From Bdellovibrio bacteriovorus HD100 (GTDB lineage Bacteria; Bdellovibrionota; Bdellovibrionia; Bdellovibrionales; Bdellovibrionaceae): a stretch of 64,000 bases of DNA. The stretch spans positions 930,001 through 994,000 of the forward strand of contig NC_005363.1 in assembly GCF_000196175.1 (NCBI RefSeq), written 5' to 3'. Positions 1 to 8,849 of the stretch are shown piece after piece. Below the pieces are notes generated by a model, which was not told the origin of the DNA, ran no database searches, and worked only from the letters and a program-made list of their open reading frames with translations. The translations under genes were made by a program, and so were the position numbers. Position 1 is the stretch's first letter, and the number at the start of each line of letters is the position of its first letter.

Positions 1-133
1 TCAGGCTGTCTTTCATGTCTTTGATTTGCTCACGCTGTTCGCCGGGAATTTTGTTTTTGATGGTGTCAGTCTGAGCTTTCAGTTCTTCCTGAAGCTGCTT
101 TTTGATTTCGGCAATAAGCTGGTCGCGATCCAT
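1..133 (-). CDS. Hypothetical protein, N-terminal part only
   Basis: A minus-strand reading frame starts at the ATG at 131-133 and runs off the left edge of the window, so only 44 residues are visible. They are strongly polar and rich in Gln, Lys and Glu (it begins MDRDQLIAEIKKQLQEELKA), with heptad-like spacing that suggests an amphipathic helix or coiled coil. A GAGGAC sequence seven bases upstream of the ATG is a plausible ribosome-binding site. I do not recognise a family. There is no signal peptide in the visible part, so it is probably cytoplasmic. It lies downstream of fusA on the same strand, separated from it by a strong terminator. Confidence 0.6.
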   Translation of the reverse strand, partial: MDRDQLIAEIKKQLQEELKAQTDTIKNKIPGEQREQIKDMKDSL

Positions 134-230
134 GGCTGTCGTCCTCGGGGCTGAAAGATGAATTTACGAATCTCTTTTCGGCACAACAGACTGCGATGTT
201 TAGTTTTTCTGGATATAAGTCGAGGCAGGG

Positions 231-264
231 AAATAAAAAAAGCCCGGTGTTTCCACCGGGCTTT
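231..264 (-). terminator. Rho-independent terminator after fusA
   Basis: The 11-bp stem AAAGCCCGGTG / CACCGGGCTTT (239-249 with 254-264) has a 4-base loop and is followed on the minus strand by a T-rich run (231-240). It lies about 70 bases beyond the fusA stop. Confidence 0.85.
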
Positions 265-332
265 GAAGTTTGAAGATCAAACTTAGCGGGACGCAGTCCA
301 GTGCTTCGCACCTCCTGCGCATCCGCGCGAAA

Positions 333-2441
333 TTACTTCTGCTCAGCTGCGCGCTTAGCTTGGTATTTCTTCGCAAGTTCTTCCTGGATGTTACGAGGTA
401 CTGGAGCGTACTTCGCGAATTCCATGGAGAACTCACCTTTACCTTTGGTCGCAGAACGAAGGTCTGTAGAGTAACCGAACATTTCTGTCAGTGGTACTTC
501 AGCTTCGATCACGCAGTTACCTTCGAATGCAGTAGTTGCAACGATGGAACCACGGCGTTGGTTGATTTGACCAACAGCGGAACCTTGGTATTCGTCTGGA
601 ACTGTCGTCTCAAGCTTCATGATCGGCTCAAGAACAGTTGGTTTCGCGGAAGCGTAAACTTCACGAAGAGCCGCCATACCAGCGATTTTGAACGCCATGT
701 ATGAGGAGTCGACATCGTGGTACGCGCCGTCTTCCAGAACAACTTCAACGCCAACGATCGGGAAGCCAATCAGAGGACCTTTAACAGTCTGCTCTTTGAA
801 GCCTTCTTCAACCGCAGGGATGAATTCCTTAGGAATACGACCACCGACAACTTTGTTTTCAAATTTGAATACAGCGCCGTCTTCTTGTGGAGGAAGAGGT
901 TGGATTTTACCAACGATCTTCGCGTATTGACCGGAACCACCAGTTTGTTTTTTGTGAGTGTAGTCGTACGGAGCTTCAACGGAGATAGTCTCACGGTAAG
1001 CAACCTGAGGCTGACCCACGATAACTTCACAGTTGAATTCACGTTTCATACGCTCAACGTAGATTTCCAAGTGCAATTCACCCATACCGGAGATGATAGT
1101 CTCGTTGGATTCCTCGTCACGGTGTACGCGGAATGTAGGGTCTTCCTTACGGAATTTCTGAAGAGCTTTGGAGAAATTGTTCGCCGCAGTTTTATCTTTA
1201 GGCGCAATTGCCAAGCTGATAACGGAATCAGGTACGTGCATGGATTGCATGGACGCCTGGATGTTCTCGTCACAGAAAGTGTCACCGGAAGCACAGTCGA
1301 TACCGAACAATGCCACGATGTCACCAGCGTAGGATACGTCGATATCTTCCATTTTATCAGAGTGCATACGAACCAAGCGAGGAATCTTAACAGATTTCTT
1401 GTTCACTTGATTGACGATGAAATCGCCTTTGCCCATTTTACCTTGGTAAACGCGCATGTAAGTCAACTGACCGAATGGAGTCTCTTGAAGTTTGAACGCA
1501 AGAGCAACCAATGGTTTGGTTGGATCTGGATGCAGGTCGAACTTCTCTTCGTTCTTGGTGATATCAAGAGCTTGCTCTTTTTTCTCAGCAGGGGACGGAA
1601 GATAGTAAGTAACCGCGTCCATCAGACGCTGAACGCCTTTATTTTTGAATGCAGAACCGCAAAGAACTGGAACCAATTTCAAACCGATAGTGCCCTTACG
1701 GATAGCCGCACGGATCTCTTCAGTTGTTGGCTCTTCTTCCATCAAGAATTTCTCTTCGATAGCAGAGTCAACGTCAGCCAGTTTACCGATCATGATTTGA
1801 CGGTATTTTTTTGCAGTTTCAACTAGGTCCGCTGGGATTTCTTCTACAAGAACGTTCTCACCGGATTCACCTTGGTTGATGTAAGCTTTCATGTCAGTCA
1901 GGTCAACGTGACCTCTGTGCTGATCTTCCAGACCGATTGGGATCTGGATCATAACTGCGTTCAAACGCAATTTTTCGATCAAAGCATCAGTAACACGGTA
2001 TGGGTTGGCACCTTGACGGTCCAATTTGTTCACGAATGCCAAACGAGGAACGTTGTAACGTTTCATCTGACGGTCAACAGTGATGGACTGAGATTGAACG
2101 CCGGCAACACCGCAAAGCAACAGGATCGCACCGTCTAGAACGCGAAGAGAACGTTCAACTTCAACTGTGAAGTCCACGTGCCCCGGTGTGTCGATCAAAT
2201 TGATTGTGTAATCCTTCCACTGAACCTGAGTTGCAGCAGACTGGATGGTGATCCCTTTTTCTCTCTCTAGATCCATGGAGTCCATTGTTGCACCGACGCC
2301 GTCTTTTCCACGAACTTCGTGGATGGCGTGGATTCTTCCTCCATAGAACAGAATACGCTCAGAAGTTGTGGTTTTCCCGGAGTCGATGTGCGCCGAGATA
2401 CCAATGTTTCTGACCATATCAATATTCCACTTTTTGGACAT
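333..2441 (-). CDS. fusA: Elongation factor G, spdEFG1/mitochondrial-like type
   Basis: Translational GTPase of 702 residues that catalyses ribosomal translocation in the cytoplasm. The G1 loop AHIDSGKT is at residues 17-24, the G3 motif DTPGHVDF near residue 86 and G4 NKLD further on, followed by the usual EF-G domains II-V. Its G-domain reads [14 protein letters not shown], then [16 protein letters not shown] and GITIQSAAT. From memory this is closer to mitochondrial EF-G1 than to the usual bacterial FusA (NIGIMAHIDAGKTT, GEVHDGAATMDWM). Families of this sort (spdEFG1) are known in spirochaetes, planctomycetes and delta-proteobacteria. No rpsL, rpsG or tuf gene is adjacent, so it stands outside the classical str operon and has its own terminator. 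Confidence 0.96.
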   Translation of the reverse strand: MSKKWNIDMVRNIGISAHIDSGKTTTSERILFYGGRIHAIHEVRGKDGVGATMDSMDLEREKGITIQSAATQVQWKDYTINLIDTPGHVDFTVEVERSLRVLDGAILLLCGVAGVQSQSITVDRQMKRYNVPRLAFVNKLDRQGANPYRVTDALIEKLRLNAVMIQIPIGLEDQHRGHVDLTDMKAYINQGESGENVLVEEIPADLVETAKKYRQIMIGKLADVDSAIEEKFLMEEEPTTEEIRAAIRKGTIGLKLVPVLCGSAFKNKGVQRLMDAVTYYLPSPAEKKEQALDITKNEEKFDLHPDPTKPLVALAFKLQETPFGQLTYMRVYQGKMGKGDFIVNQVNKKSVKIPRLVRMHSDKMEDIDVSYAGDIVALFGIDCASGDTFCDENIQASMQSMHVPDSVISLAIAPKDKTAANNFSKALQKFRKEDPTFRVHRDEESNETIISGMGELHLEIYVERMKREFNCEVIVGQPQVAYRETISVEAPYDYTHKKQTGGSGQYAKIVGKIQPLPPQEDGAVFKFENKVVGGRIPKEFIPAVEEGFKEQTVKGPLIGFPIVGVEVVLEDGAYHDVDSSYMAFKIAGMAALREVYASAKPTVLEPIMKLETTVPDEYQGSAVGQINQRRGSIVATTAFEGNCVIEAEVPLTEMFGYSTDLRSATKGKGEFSMEFAKYAPVPRNIQEELAKKYQAKRAAEQK

Positions 2442-2586
2442 ATCTTTACCCTTCGTTTATATGGTTTTAATCGCTGTTTTTATTAGCAAAAATTAAACAA
2501 ATTTTATGAAAGTACTCGAATTATCATCAAATACTACTAAGTGCAAAAAAAGATTCTAGGCCAGAATCCCAACGCACCGCATCCTC

Positions 2587-2612
2587 GAGGGGCCTGGCTG
2601 ACGGGCCCCCTC
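2587..2612. other. GC-rich hairpin upstream of recQ
   Basis: GAGGGGCC and GGCCCCCTC can pair around an 8-base loop, with one bulged C. It ends about 25 bases before the recQ start and has no T-run, so it is not an obvious terminator. The rest of the 196-bp fusA-recQ gap is AT-rich and presumably holds the divergent promoters; I cannot place them with confidence. Confidence 0.35.
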
Positions 2613-2637
2613 TGAGTAGCGTAGACTGATCGGCACT

Positions 2638-4074
2638 ATGACCGATCTTCTTCAGCTTTTAAAAGCGAACTTTCCTTTTACTTCTTTCCGGGGCGAGCAG
2701 GAGCAAGTCCTGCATAAAGTTTGGGCAAATCAGAACCTACTGGCTTTAATGCCCACGGGAATGGGAAAAAGCCTCTGCTTTCAGTTTCCAGCAAAGACCC
2801 GCGAGGGCCTGGTGGTCGTCATATCGCCGCTGATCGCTTTGATGCAGGATCAGGTTTTCAAGGCCCAGGAGCTGGGGATCAGTGCCACGTTCTTAAGTTC
2901 CACTTTGAGCCGGGACGAACGCGAGTCCCGCCAGAACCGCCTGGCCAAAGGCGACTTCAAGCTGATCTATGTGACCCCGGAACGCTTCCGTAAACCTGAG
3001 TTTCTTCAGGCTATTGAAAAACGGGCCATTCAACTTTTGGCCGTGGACGAGGCTCACTGTATTTCCCAATGGGGGCATGACTTCCGCCCGGATTATTCCC
3101 GGGTCGGAGAGTTCCGCGCCCTTTTGGGCAATCCGCCGACTTTGGCGCTGACGGCCACGGCGACGCCCGAGGTTCAAAAAGACATCCTGAAAAAACTGAA
3201 TATGGAAGACGCCCTGATCATTTCCGCGGGGATTGAGCGCCCGAACCTGGCCCTGAATGTTCACGACATCTATGGAATCGATGAAAAGATCCGGGCCATC
3301 GTGGGGCTTCGTCATCTGACACCAGGAACGGCGATCATTTATTGCTCTTTGATTCAGACGCTGAAGAAAGTTTCGTCTGCGTTGAACCGACTGGGCATGG
3401 CGCATCTGGTGTATCACGGCGATTTGCCGCCGCAGGATCGCAAGCGCAATCAGAAAGCCTTCCAGACTGAAGAAGCTCCGCTGATGATCGCGACGCCCGC
3501 TTTCGGGTTGGGCATCGATAAAAGCAACGTGCGCCTGTTGATTCATGCCGAAACCCCGAACTCTTTGGAATCCTATTTTCAGGAGGTCGGTCGTGCCGGT
3601 CGAGACGGGGCCGAGTCATCTTGTCATCTGCTGTATGACCAGGACGATGTCAGCATTCAGATGGAGTTTTTGAAATGGTCTCACCCCGAGCCTGATTTCA
3701 TCCGCAAAATCTATCAACTGATAGAAGACAAAAGAATGCAGGTGGATCAGGGTGGATTTGACTTCCTTCGTGAACAAATGAATTTTAGAAATCGCCGGGA
3801 CTTCCGGTCCGAAGCCGCAGTCAGTATTCTGGAACGCTGGGGATGTCTGCAAAAGTCCGACGATCCGTTTCCCTTTGCTTGCGTGCAGGCACCAACGGAC
3901 GAGCAGTTCCTGGCGGAAAACGACGAAGCTATTTTGCGCGCTCAGAACACCAAACTTTTGCAGATGGTGCAGTGGGCGAATCAGGACAGCGAGTGCCGCA
4001 TGAATCGCATCTATGCTTACTTTGGGCATGAACACACTGAACCGTGTGGGAAATGCGATATCTGCAAACGATAG
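2638..4074 (+). CDS. recQ: RecQ-type ATP-dependent DNA helicase, short form
   Basis: Superfamily 2 helicase of 478 residues that unwinds DNA 3' to 5' during recombination and repair. Walker A (PTGMGKS) lies at residues 39-45, the DEAH box (VDEAHCISQWGHDFRPDY) near 137, and motif VI (QEVGRAGRDG) follows the second RecA-like domain. The C-terminal zinc site is intact, with Cys453, Cys470, Cys473 and Cys476 in the C-x16-C-x2-C-x2-C spacing typical of RecQ. The protein ends immediately after the zinc module, so the winged-helix region is short or displaced and the HRDC domain is absent. No clear Shine-Dalgarno sequence precedes the ATG. Confidence 0.93.
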   Translation: MTDLLQLLKANFPFTSFRGEQEQVLHKVWANQNLLALMPTGMGKSLCFQFPAKTREGLVVVISPLIALMQDQVFKAQELGISATFLSSTLSRDERESRQNRLAKGDFKLIYVTPERFRKPEFLQAIEKRAIQLLAVDEAHCISQWGHDFRPDYSRVGEFRALLGNPPTLALTATATPEVQKDILKKLNMEDALIISAGIERPNLALNVHDIYGIDEKIRAIVGLRHLTPGTAIIYCSLIQTLKKVSSALNRLGMAHLVYHGDLPPQDRKRNQKAFQTEEAPLMIATPAFGLGIDKSNVRLLIHAETPNSLESYFQEVGRAGRDGAESSCHLLYDQDDVSIQMEFLKWSHPEPDFIRKIYQLIEDKRMQVDQGGFDFLREQMNFRNRRDFRSEAAVSILERWGCLQKSDDPFPFACVQAPTDEQFLAENDEAILRAQNTKLLQMVQWANQDSECRMNRIYAYFGHEHTEPCGKCDICKR

Positions 4075-4090
4075 AACTGAGGAGGTTGTT

Positions 4091-5164
4091 ATGAGAGCTG
4101 GTTTGGTATTTCTTGGATCGCTTTTGATTTCGCTTTCTGCGGGGGCGAAGCAACTTCCTTTGGAAAAGCTGAAAATGCCTCCTGGGTTTCAGATTTCGGT
4201 GTGGGCTCAGGTGCCGGGGGCGCGGTCTTTGGCGCAGGCTCCGGATGGCCGGATTTTTGTGGGCTCGCGTTCGGGTGACAAGGTTTATGTGGTGAAGGAT
4301 GGCAAGACCAGCGTCTTTGCGCAGGGGCTGGATACTCCGAACGGGGTTGCCTATAAAGACGGGAAACTTTATGTGGCCGAGATCGCGCGTATTCATGAAT
4401 TTGATGCCAGCCCTAATGTGAAGCTTCCGGCAAAACCCCTGCGCGCTTTGCCGCAGACTTTTCCTTCGGACACGCACCATGGCTGGAAATTCATCCGTTT
4501 TGGTCCGGACGGGAAGCTCTATGTCCCGGTGGGCGCCAACTGCAACATCTGTGATCCGGGGACAGATTATGCGCGCATCTATCGCATCGACGTGAATGGC
4601 ACCAGCAAAGAGGAAGTGGCTTCCGGCGTGCGCAACACCGTGGGCTTTGATTTCCATCCGCAGTCGAAAGAGCTGTGGTTCACCGACAACGGTCGCGACT
4701 GGATGGGGGATGATCGTCCGCCCTGTGAAGTGAACCGCTTGACCAAAACGGGCCAGAACTTCGGTTTCCCGTTTTGTCATGGCAAGGACACACTGGATCC
4801 TGATTTCGGCAAAGGCAAAAAGTGTTCAGACTATGTGGCTCCGGTGGTGGAGCTGCGGGCTCACGTGGCACCTTTGGGTATGCGCTTTTACACGGGCACA
4901 CAGTTCCCGGCGCAATATAAAGACAGCATCATTCTGGCAGAACACGGTTCCTGGAACCGCTCCACGCCACAAGGGTATCGTCTGACGTTTGTGAAATTGA
5001 ATGGTTCTAATGTGGAAAAGACGGAGTCTTTCATCGAGGGCTGGCTGCAGGGGGATTCCTCCTGGGGCCGTCCGGTTGACGTGGAAGTTCTGCCCGATGG
5101 GGCGATGCTGATTTCTGATGACAAGGCGGGCGTGATTTACCGTCTGACGTACAAGGTAAAATAA
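4091..5164 (+). CDS. Secreted PQQ-dependent sugar (glucose/sorbosone) dehydrogenase family protein
   Basis: Predicted periplasmic beta-propeller oxidoreductase of 357 residues. I place the start at 4091 because AGGAGG stands just ahead of it and the encoded N-terminus (MRAGLVFLGSLLISLSAGAK) is a signal peptide; an upstream in-frame start would lie inside recQ. Family features are repeated blade motifs (APDGRIFVGSRSGDKVYVV, GVAYKDGKLYVAE, FGPDGKLYVPVG), the THHGW segment and the late NRSTPQGYR region near the active site. Members oxidise aldoses or sorbosone using PQQ, but many lack proven activity, so the substrate is unknown. It lies 16 bp after recQ and its stop overlaps the aat start by one base, so the two are probably co-transcribed. 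Confidence 0.85.
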   Translation: MRAGLVFLGSLLISLSAGAKQLPLEKLKMPPGFQISVWAQVPGARSLAQAPDGRIFVGSRSGDKVYVVKDGKTSVFAQGLDTPNGVAYKDGKLYVAEIARIHEFDASPNVKLPAKPLRALPQTFPSDTHHGWKFIRFGPDGKLYVPVGANCNICDPGTDYARIYRIDVNGTSKEEVASGVRNTVGFDFHPQSKELWFTDNGRDWMGDDRPPCEVNRLTKTGQNFGFPFCHGKDTLDPDFGKGKKCSDYVAPVVELRAHVAPLGMRFYTGTQFPAQYKDSIILAEHGSWNRSTPQGYRLTFVKLNGSNVEKTESFIEGWLQGDSSWGRPVDVEVLPDGAMLISDDKAGVIYRLTYKVK

Positions 5165-5829
5165 TGCAGGGGAAGTTGCGATCTTCAGTGGACTTTCCCG
5201 ATCCGCGCGAAACTCTGGCCGAAGGAATTCTGGCCATTGGCGGATCTTTGGATGTGGGCACGCTTTACACGGCCTACAGCAAGGGTATCTTCCCGTGGCC
5301 TCAGCCGGGGCTGCCGATGCTGTGGTTTTCTCCGGAAGAACGGGGCGTGCTGGAGTTTCGTGATTTCCACGTGCCGGAAAGTCTGCGCCGCTTTCGCAAG
5401 CGTCATCCGGAAATTCATTTTTCAGTGAATCAGGATTTTCATCATGTGCTGGAGGAATGCTCCAAGCAGCCTCGTCCCGGTCAGGATGGCACCTGGATCA
5501 CGGCGCAGATGAAACGCGCCTACCTGGAATTCTTCAAGGCCGGTTATTGTATGTCTGTGGAGGTCCGCGAAAACAACGTTTTGATCGGCGGCATCTATGG
5601 TGTGCTGGTCGAAGGCGTGTTTAGCGGTGAAAGCATGTTCTATCGAAAGCCCAATGCTTCAAAACTGGCACTGTGGAGGCTGGTGGAAGTGTTGTCAGAG
5701 CAGGGACATGAATGGATCGATGTGCAGATGGTGACGCCCGTGGTGGCCAGTATGGGCGGGAAGCTGATTGATCGGGAGCAGTATCTGGAAATGTTAGAAC
5801 AACGACACTTTCAATATGAAACAACCTAA
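5164..5829 (+). CDS. aat: Leucyl/phenylalanyl-tRNA--protein transferase
   Basis: Cytoplasmic aminoacyl-transferase of the N-degron pathway. It moves Leu or Phe from tRNA to proteins with N-terminal Lys or Arg, marking them for ClpS/ClpAP. At 221 residues it has normal family length. Family signatures include YSKGIFPW, WFSPEERGVL, the central TWITAQMKRAY segment, HSVEV-like SVEVRENNVLIGGIYGV and FSGESMFYRKPNASKLAL. The ATG overlaps the stop of the upstream dehydrogenase (TAATG), which suggests translational coupling. A strong hairpin follows directly. Confidence 0.96.
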   Translation: MQGKLRSSVDFPDPRETLAEGILAIGGSLDVGTLYTAYSKGIFPWPQPGLPMLWFSPEERGVLEFRDFHVPESLRRFRKRHPEIHFSVNQDFHHVLEECSKQPRPGQDGTWITAQMKRAYLEFFKAGYCMSVEVRENNVLIGGIYGVLVEGVFSGESMFYRKPNASKLALWRLVEVLSEQGHEWIDVQMVTPVVASMGGKLIDREQYLEMLEQRHFQYETT

Positions 5830-5866
5830 AAAGGTTCCCGGTTCAAAAAAGAACCGGGAACCTTTT
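5829..5866. terminator. Bidirectional terminator between aat and a convergent gene
   Basis: A 16-bp perfect stem (AAAAGGTTCCCGGTTC with its complement) encloses a 6-base A loop. A-tracts on one side and T-tracts on the other let it serve both strands. It sits between the convergent stops at 5829 and 5870. Confidence 0.9.
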
Positions 5867-5869
5867 GAT

Positions 5870-6451
5870 TTATTCCAGAACGACTTTGGAAGCCTTGCCG
5901 TCTTTGATTTCGTAAACGGTCGCCGGGCCCAGATATCTTTCCACCTGAATGCCGACTTTTTTGCCAAGCTTCTTGGCGTGTTCGTCTTCCGCAGGCAGCA
6001 CATAAAGCGGGATGCCGGTTTCTTTGGTTTTATCCTCTTTTTTTAGAACTGTTTTTTTGATGTTTGGAATGTTCCAGGACTGGATTTCAACCGCCTGCCA
6101 AACGCCGTCTTTCTTGGTCAAAGCCACCGCATACTGGCGGTGCAGATCACTTCCCAGAAGCACGATGTCTTTGTCGCCGTTGTTGTCCAAATCTGCAATA
6201 AAGGCCATGGGCACACCGTTGGGCTCCACATCCTTGATCAGGCTTAAGACGGACTCGGGATAATCTTTCAGATCAAAAATTAAAAACTCGGGGTTCCAGT
6301 CAATCAAAGCTTTGCGGGCTTCAGCGGGAAGGGAGACTTTCGCAATCCCATCTTGCACGGAAATCTCAGCCGTATCACCAGCCGAGGTCGCCACGGGGGC
6401 GGCGGAGCTGCAAACACTGTAAAGAAGAGTCGCGATCAACACTTTTATCAT
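5870..6451 (-). CDS. Secreted hypothetical protein
   Basis: Protein of 193 residues with a short signal peptide (MIKVLIATLLYSVCSSAAP). The mature part contains one acidic loop, FIADLDNNGDKDIVLLG, which resembles the calcium-binding loops of FG-GAP/VCBS beta-propeller blades. A single blade cannot form a propeller. I do not recognise a wider family. Its start overlaps the stop of the upstream SleB-like gene by 4 bp (ATGA), so the two are likely translated from one mRNA and may work together in the envelope. Confidence 0.7.
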   Translation of the reverse strand: MIKVLIATLLYSVCSSAAPVATSAGDTAEISVQDGIAKVSLPAEARKALIDWNPEFLIFDLKDYPESVLSLIKDVEPNGVPMAFIADLDNNGDKDIVLLGSDLHRQYAVALTKKDGVWQAVEIQSWNIPNIKKTVLKKEDKTKETGIPLYVLPAEDEHAKKLGKKVGIQVERYLGPATVYEIKDGKASKVVLE

Positions 6452-7008
6452 TTTGCACCTGTGCTTTTCTTGCTTTGGCTGCTGCTGCCAGAAGATGAGT
6501 ACTTGCCGACGACACCCAGCTTTTTAGGGCAGGATTCACCACGCGGAACCAGGAAGGTGTGGTTTCCGACCTTTCCACAGTTGGTCATGCGACGGGCCCA
6601 GTAGGGACGGGCGATACTCGGATTGTAGTAATAAATAACGTCATTGGGGCCTTCCTTTACCGAAAGGTTGACGGCCTTTTTACACATGTCCAGAGCTTCT
6701 TTGTCTTCATCTTTGGTGGCATTGATGTTGTTGCTGATATTGTCCTGAGTCCAGCTGAACTGGGCATCGTCATAAACAACGCCGCAGATGGAGCTTGGGT
6801 AAGCATCATCTTCCGAGCGGGACAATACCACCTTATTGACGGCCACCATGCCTTCGAAGGATTCTCCGCGGGTTTCATGGTAGCAGTTGCAAATCATGCA
6901 AGTGGTGGCGGATTGTCTTTTATTGCAGGTCATGGACGCTGCAAATGCAGACGAGTTTATAAGTGACACACAGGCAATCACGAAAAGGGCAACGATCTGT
7001 ATTTTCAT
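6448..7008 (-). CDS. Cell-wall hydrolase, SleB (Hydrolase_2) family
   Basis: Predicted secreted peptidoglycan lytic enzyme of 186 residues. I start it at 7008 because the N-terminus MKIQIVALFVIACVSLINSS is then a clean signal peptide ending near AFA; an ATG three codons upstream is equally possible. The catalytic region CNCYHETRGESFEGMVAVNKVVLSR carries the conserved glutamate of the SleB/CwlJ fold. It continues with a YPSSICGVVYDDAQFSW segment and the FYYNP-like VIYYYNPSIARPYWARR. The C-terminus is Ser/Lys rich. Family members cleave spore-cortex or vegetative peptidoglycan; here a role in self or prey wall remodelling is inferred. It is first in a two-gene unit with the secreted protein downstream. 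Confidence 0.86.
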   Translation of the reverse strand: MKIQIVALFVIACVSLINSSAFAASMTCNKRQSATTCMICNCYHETRGESFEGMVAVNKVVLSRSEDDAYPSSICGVVYDDAQFSWTQDNISNNINATKDEDKEALDMCKKAVNLSVKEGPNDVIYYYNPSIARPYWARRMTNCGKVGNHTFLVPRGESCPKKLGVVGKYSSSGSSSQSKKSTGAK

Positions 7009-7117
7009 TATTCTCATTTTATATGGGAAGTTTTGAATTTGAAGAATTCTTTGTTTTTCCCCTCGACCTTCAGTGAATATGTGTTCCGAATCTTGGTCCA
7101 AAGTCCTGCTCAAATAC

Positions 7118-7136
7118 GTGTCTTATACTGAGACAC
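7118..7136. promoter_or_regulatory. Small inverted repeat in divergent intergenic region
   Basis: GTGTCT and AGACAC flank a 7-base AT-rich centre in the 251-bp gap between the SleB-like gene and the divergent deacetylase. It could be an operator half-site pair. No other copy or known regulator match is visible. Confidence 0.25.
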
Positions 7137-7259
7137 TGATCGCCGTTAATTGTTCTTCGTTCAATCTTTGGACAGCTTTTAAGGCTCAAACCCCGTGATT
7201 TCGCGGGCATAGCCGTTGCAATCACCCTTATTGAATATAAAAACAATACGGAGGATTCC

Positions 7260-8849
7260 ATGTCCAAAAGAAAACTGATCGCAAAGGGCCTTGTGACTTT
7301 GTCTTTGTTTACCCAGCATTTTGCCTGGGCGCAAACAACCACCACAGTTAAAAGACCACCACAATTTGTGATGTTTGCTTTTGATGGATCTTACAACAAC
7401 GAGGTTTGGCAGTACTCCCGTGATTACACCAAACTTAGAAAAGATGCGGGCGTGGACACACGTTTCACATTCTTTATCAATCCGGTTTATTTCCTAAGCC
7501 CTGAAAACAAAACCTTCTATCAACCACCGGGTCAACGTTTGATCCTGGATGGTGCTGGCAACGAAGTGGCTACGAAAAACCGTGGTTCTGCTATCGGTTG
7601 GGGCGATGACAGACGTGATATCTCTGATCGTATTGATCAGATGAATGCGGCTTACCGTGAAGGCCATGAAATCGGCTCCCACGCCGTGGGTCACTTTGAC
7701 GGTGGTTTCCGCAATAAAAAATGGGACCTGCGCTGGAGCGAGGCGGACTGGAAATCTGAGTTCACTCAATTCTATGCAATCCTGGATCGCGTGTTTGACC
7801 TGAACGGCATCTCTAAAAAAGAATCCAAAGGTTTGTTGTTCAGAAACGAAATCACGGGTTTCCGTGCTCCGGTTCTGGGTGTCAGCCCGGGCTTGTGGCC
7901 GAATCTGCCTAAGTTCGGCATTCAGTACGACACGTCCAAACTGAATTTCGTAAACTACTGGCCACAAAGAAATGAATTCGGCACCTGGAACTTCCCATTG
8001 GCGGAAGTGCCGGAACCAGGTGGCGCGCGCAAGTGGATCTCTATGGATTATAACTTCTGCGTTCGTGATTCAGCCCGCGTGTTGAAGGAAGAACCTCAAA
8101 CAATGCAGATCATGAAGCGTGACAAGAACGGCAACACCGTGAAAGCCAACAAAGCCCGTGACTGCTTGAACGAAGTATCCACGGCGCAAAAAGCACAGGT
8201 TAAAGCCAACATGCTTTCAATCTATCGCAGCTACTTCAACAACAACTACTATGGCAACCGTGCTCCGGTTCACATCGGCCACCACTTCTCCAAATGGATG
8301 AGCGGTGCTTACATGGAAGCTTTCTTTGAGTTTGCCAATGAAGTGTGCTCCAAGCCAGAAGTGAAATGCGGTACTTACAATGAGCTTCAGGCCTTCATGG
8401 AGAAGTCCTCTGCATCTGAAATCGAAGCGTACAGAAAAGGCACTTTTGCGAAACTTCCGCGTCCTAAGTCGGCAAGTGTTGCTCGCCACCTGGATCTGAA
8501 GATCGATATGACTTCTGACGCTAACTTCATGAACATCTCCCTTGCGGGTCGTGATGCTCAGATGGCGGGTCTTAAGAAGTTCGTGACGGTGGGTGATGTG
8601 ACCAAAGAAATTGACGGCACGATCGACCTGAAAGACATCCGTGAAGTGAGCGAGGCGGGTCAAGACGCTTTGGTTCGCATCTCGGTTGAAAACCGCATGA
8701 ACAAAGAAATCGCCACGGCGACTTACACTGTGAAAGCGGTAGGCACTCAAAACGAAGTTGTGGACTCTGAAAACGTGGAAGGTCGTTGGGAACAAGGCCA
8801 CATGGCTGAAGCTCACCGCGATGACGTAGACTTCACTAAAGGACACTAA
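7260..8849 (+). CDS. Secreted polysaccharide deacetylase (NodB/CE4-like)
   Basis: Protein of 529 residues with a signal peptide (cleavage near AWAQ, residue 25) and a ribosome-binding site ACGGAGG before the ATG. The NodB-type fold is indicated by FVMFAFDGSYNN near residue 42 (first metal-site motif) and SHAVGHFDGG with His141 and His145 in the H-x3-H metal-binding spacing. The first motif has only one Asp in place of the usual TFDDG. Such proteins remove acetyl groups from GlcNAc or chitin-like polymers. In Bdellovibrio, peptidoglycan deacetylases are known to mark the prey wall, but whether this is one of them cannot be read from the sequence. The C-terminal 150 residues look like a separate beta-rich domain. 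The stop overlaps the next gene (TAATG). Confidence 0.85.
   Translation: MSKRKLIAKGLVTLSLFTQHFAWAQTTTTVKRPPQFVMFAFDGSYNNEVWQYSRDYTKLRKDAGVDTRFTFFINPVYFLSPENKTFYQPPGQRLILDGAGNEVATKNRGSAIGWGDDRRDISDRIDQMNAAYREGHEIGSHAVGHFDGGFRNKKWDLRWSEADWKSEFTQFYAILDRVFDLNGISKKESKGLLFRNEITGFRAPVLGVSPGLWPNLPKFGIQYDTSKLNFVNYWPQRNEFGTWNFPLAEVPEPGGARKWISMDYNFCVRDSARVLKEEPQTMQIMKRDKNGNTVKANKARDCLNEVSTAQKAQVKANMLSIYRSYFNNNYYGNRAPVHIGHHFSKWMSGAYMEAFFEFANEVCSKPEVKCGTYNELQAFMEKSSASEIEAYRKGTFAKLPRPKSASVARHLDLKIDMTSDANFMNISLAGRDAQMAGLKKFVTVGDVTKEIDGTIDLKDIREVSEAGQDALVRISVENRMNKEIATATYTVKAVGTQNEVVDSENVEGRWEQGHMAEAHRDDVDFTKGH

Noticed and set aside
717..1826. Plus-strand open frame across fusA (369 codons)
   Set aside because: Antisense to EF-G, no family resemblance, no start signal.
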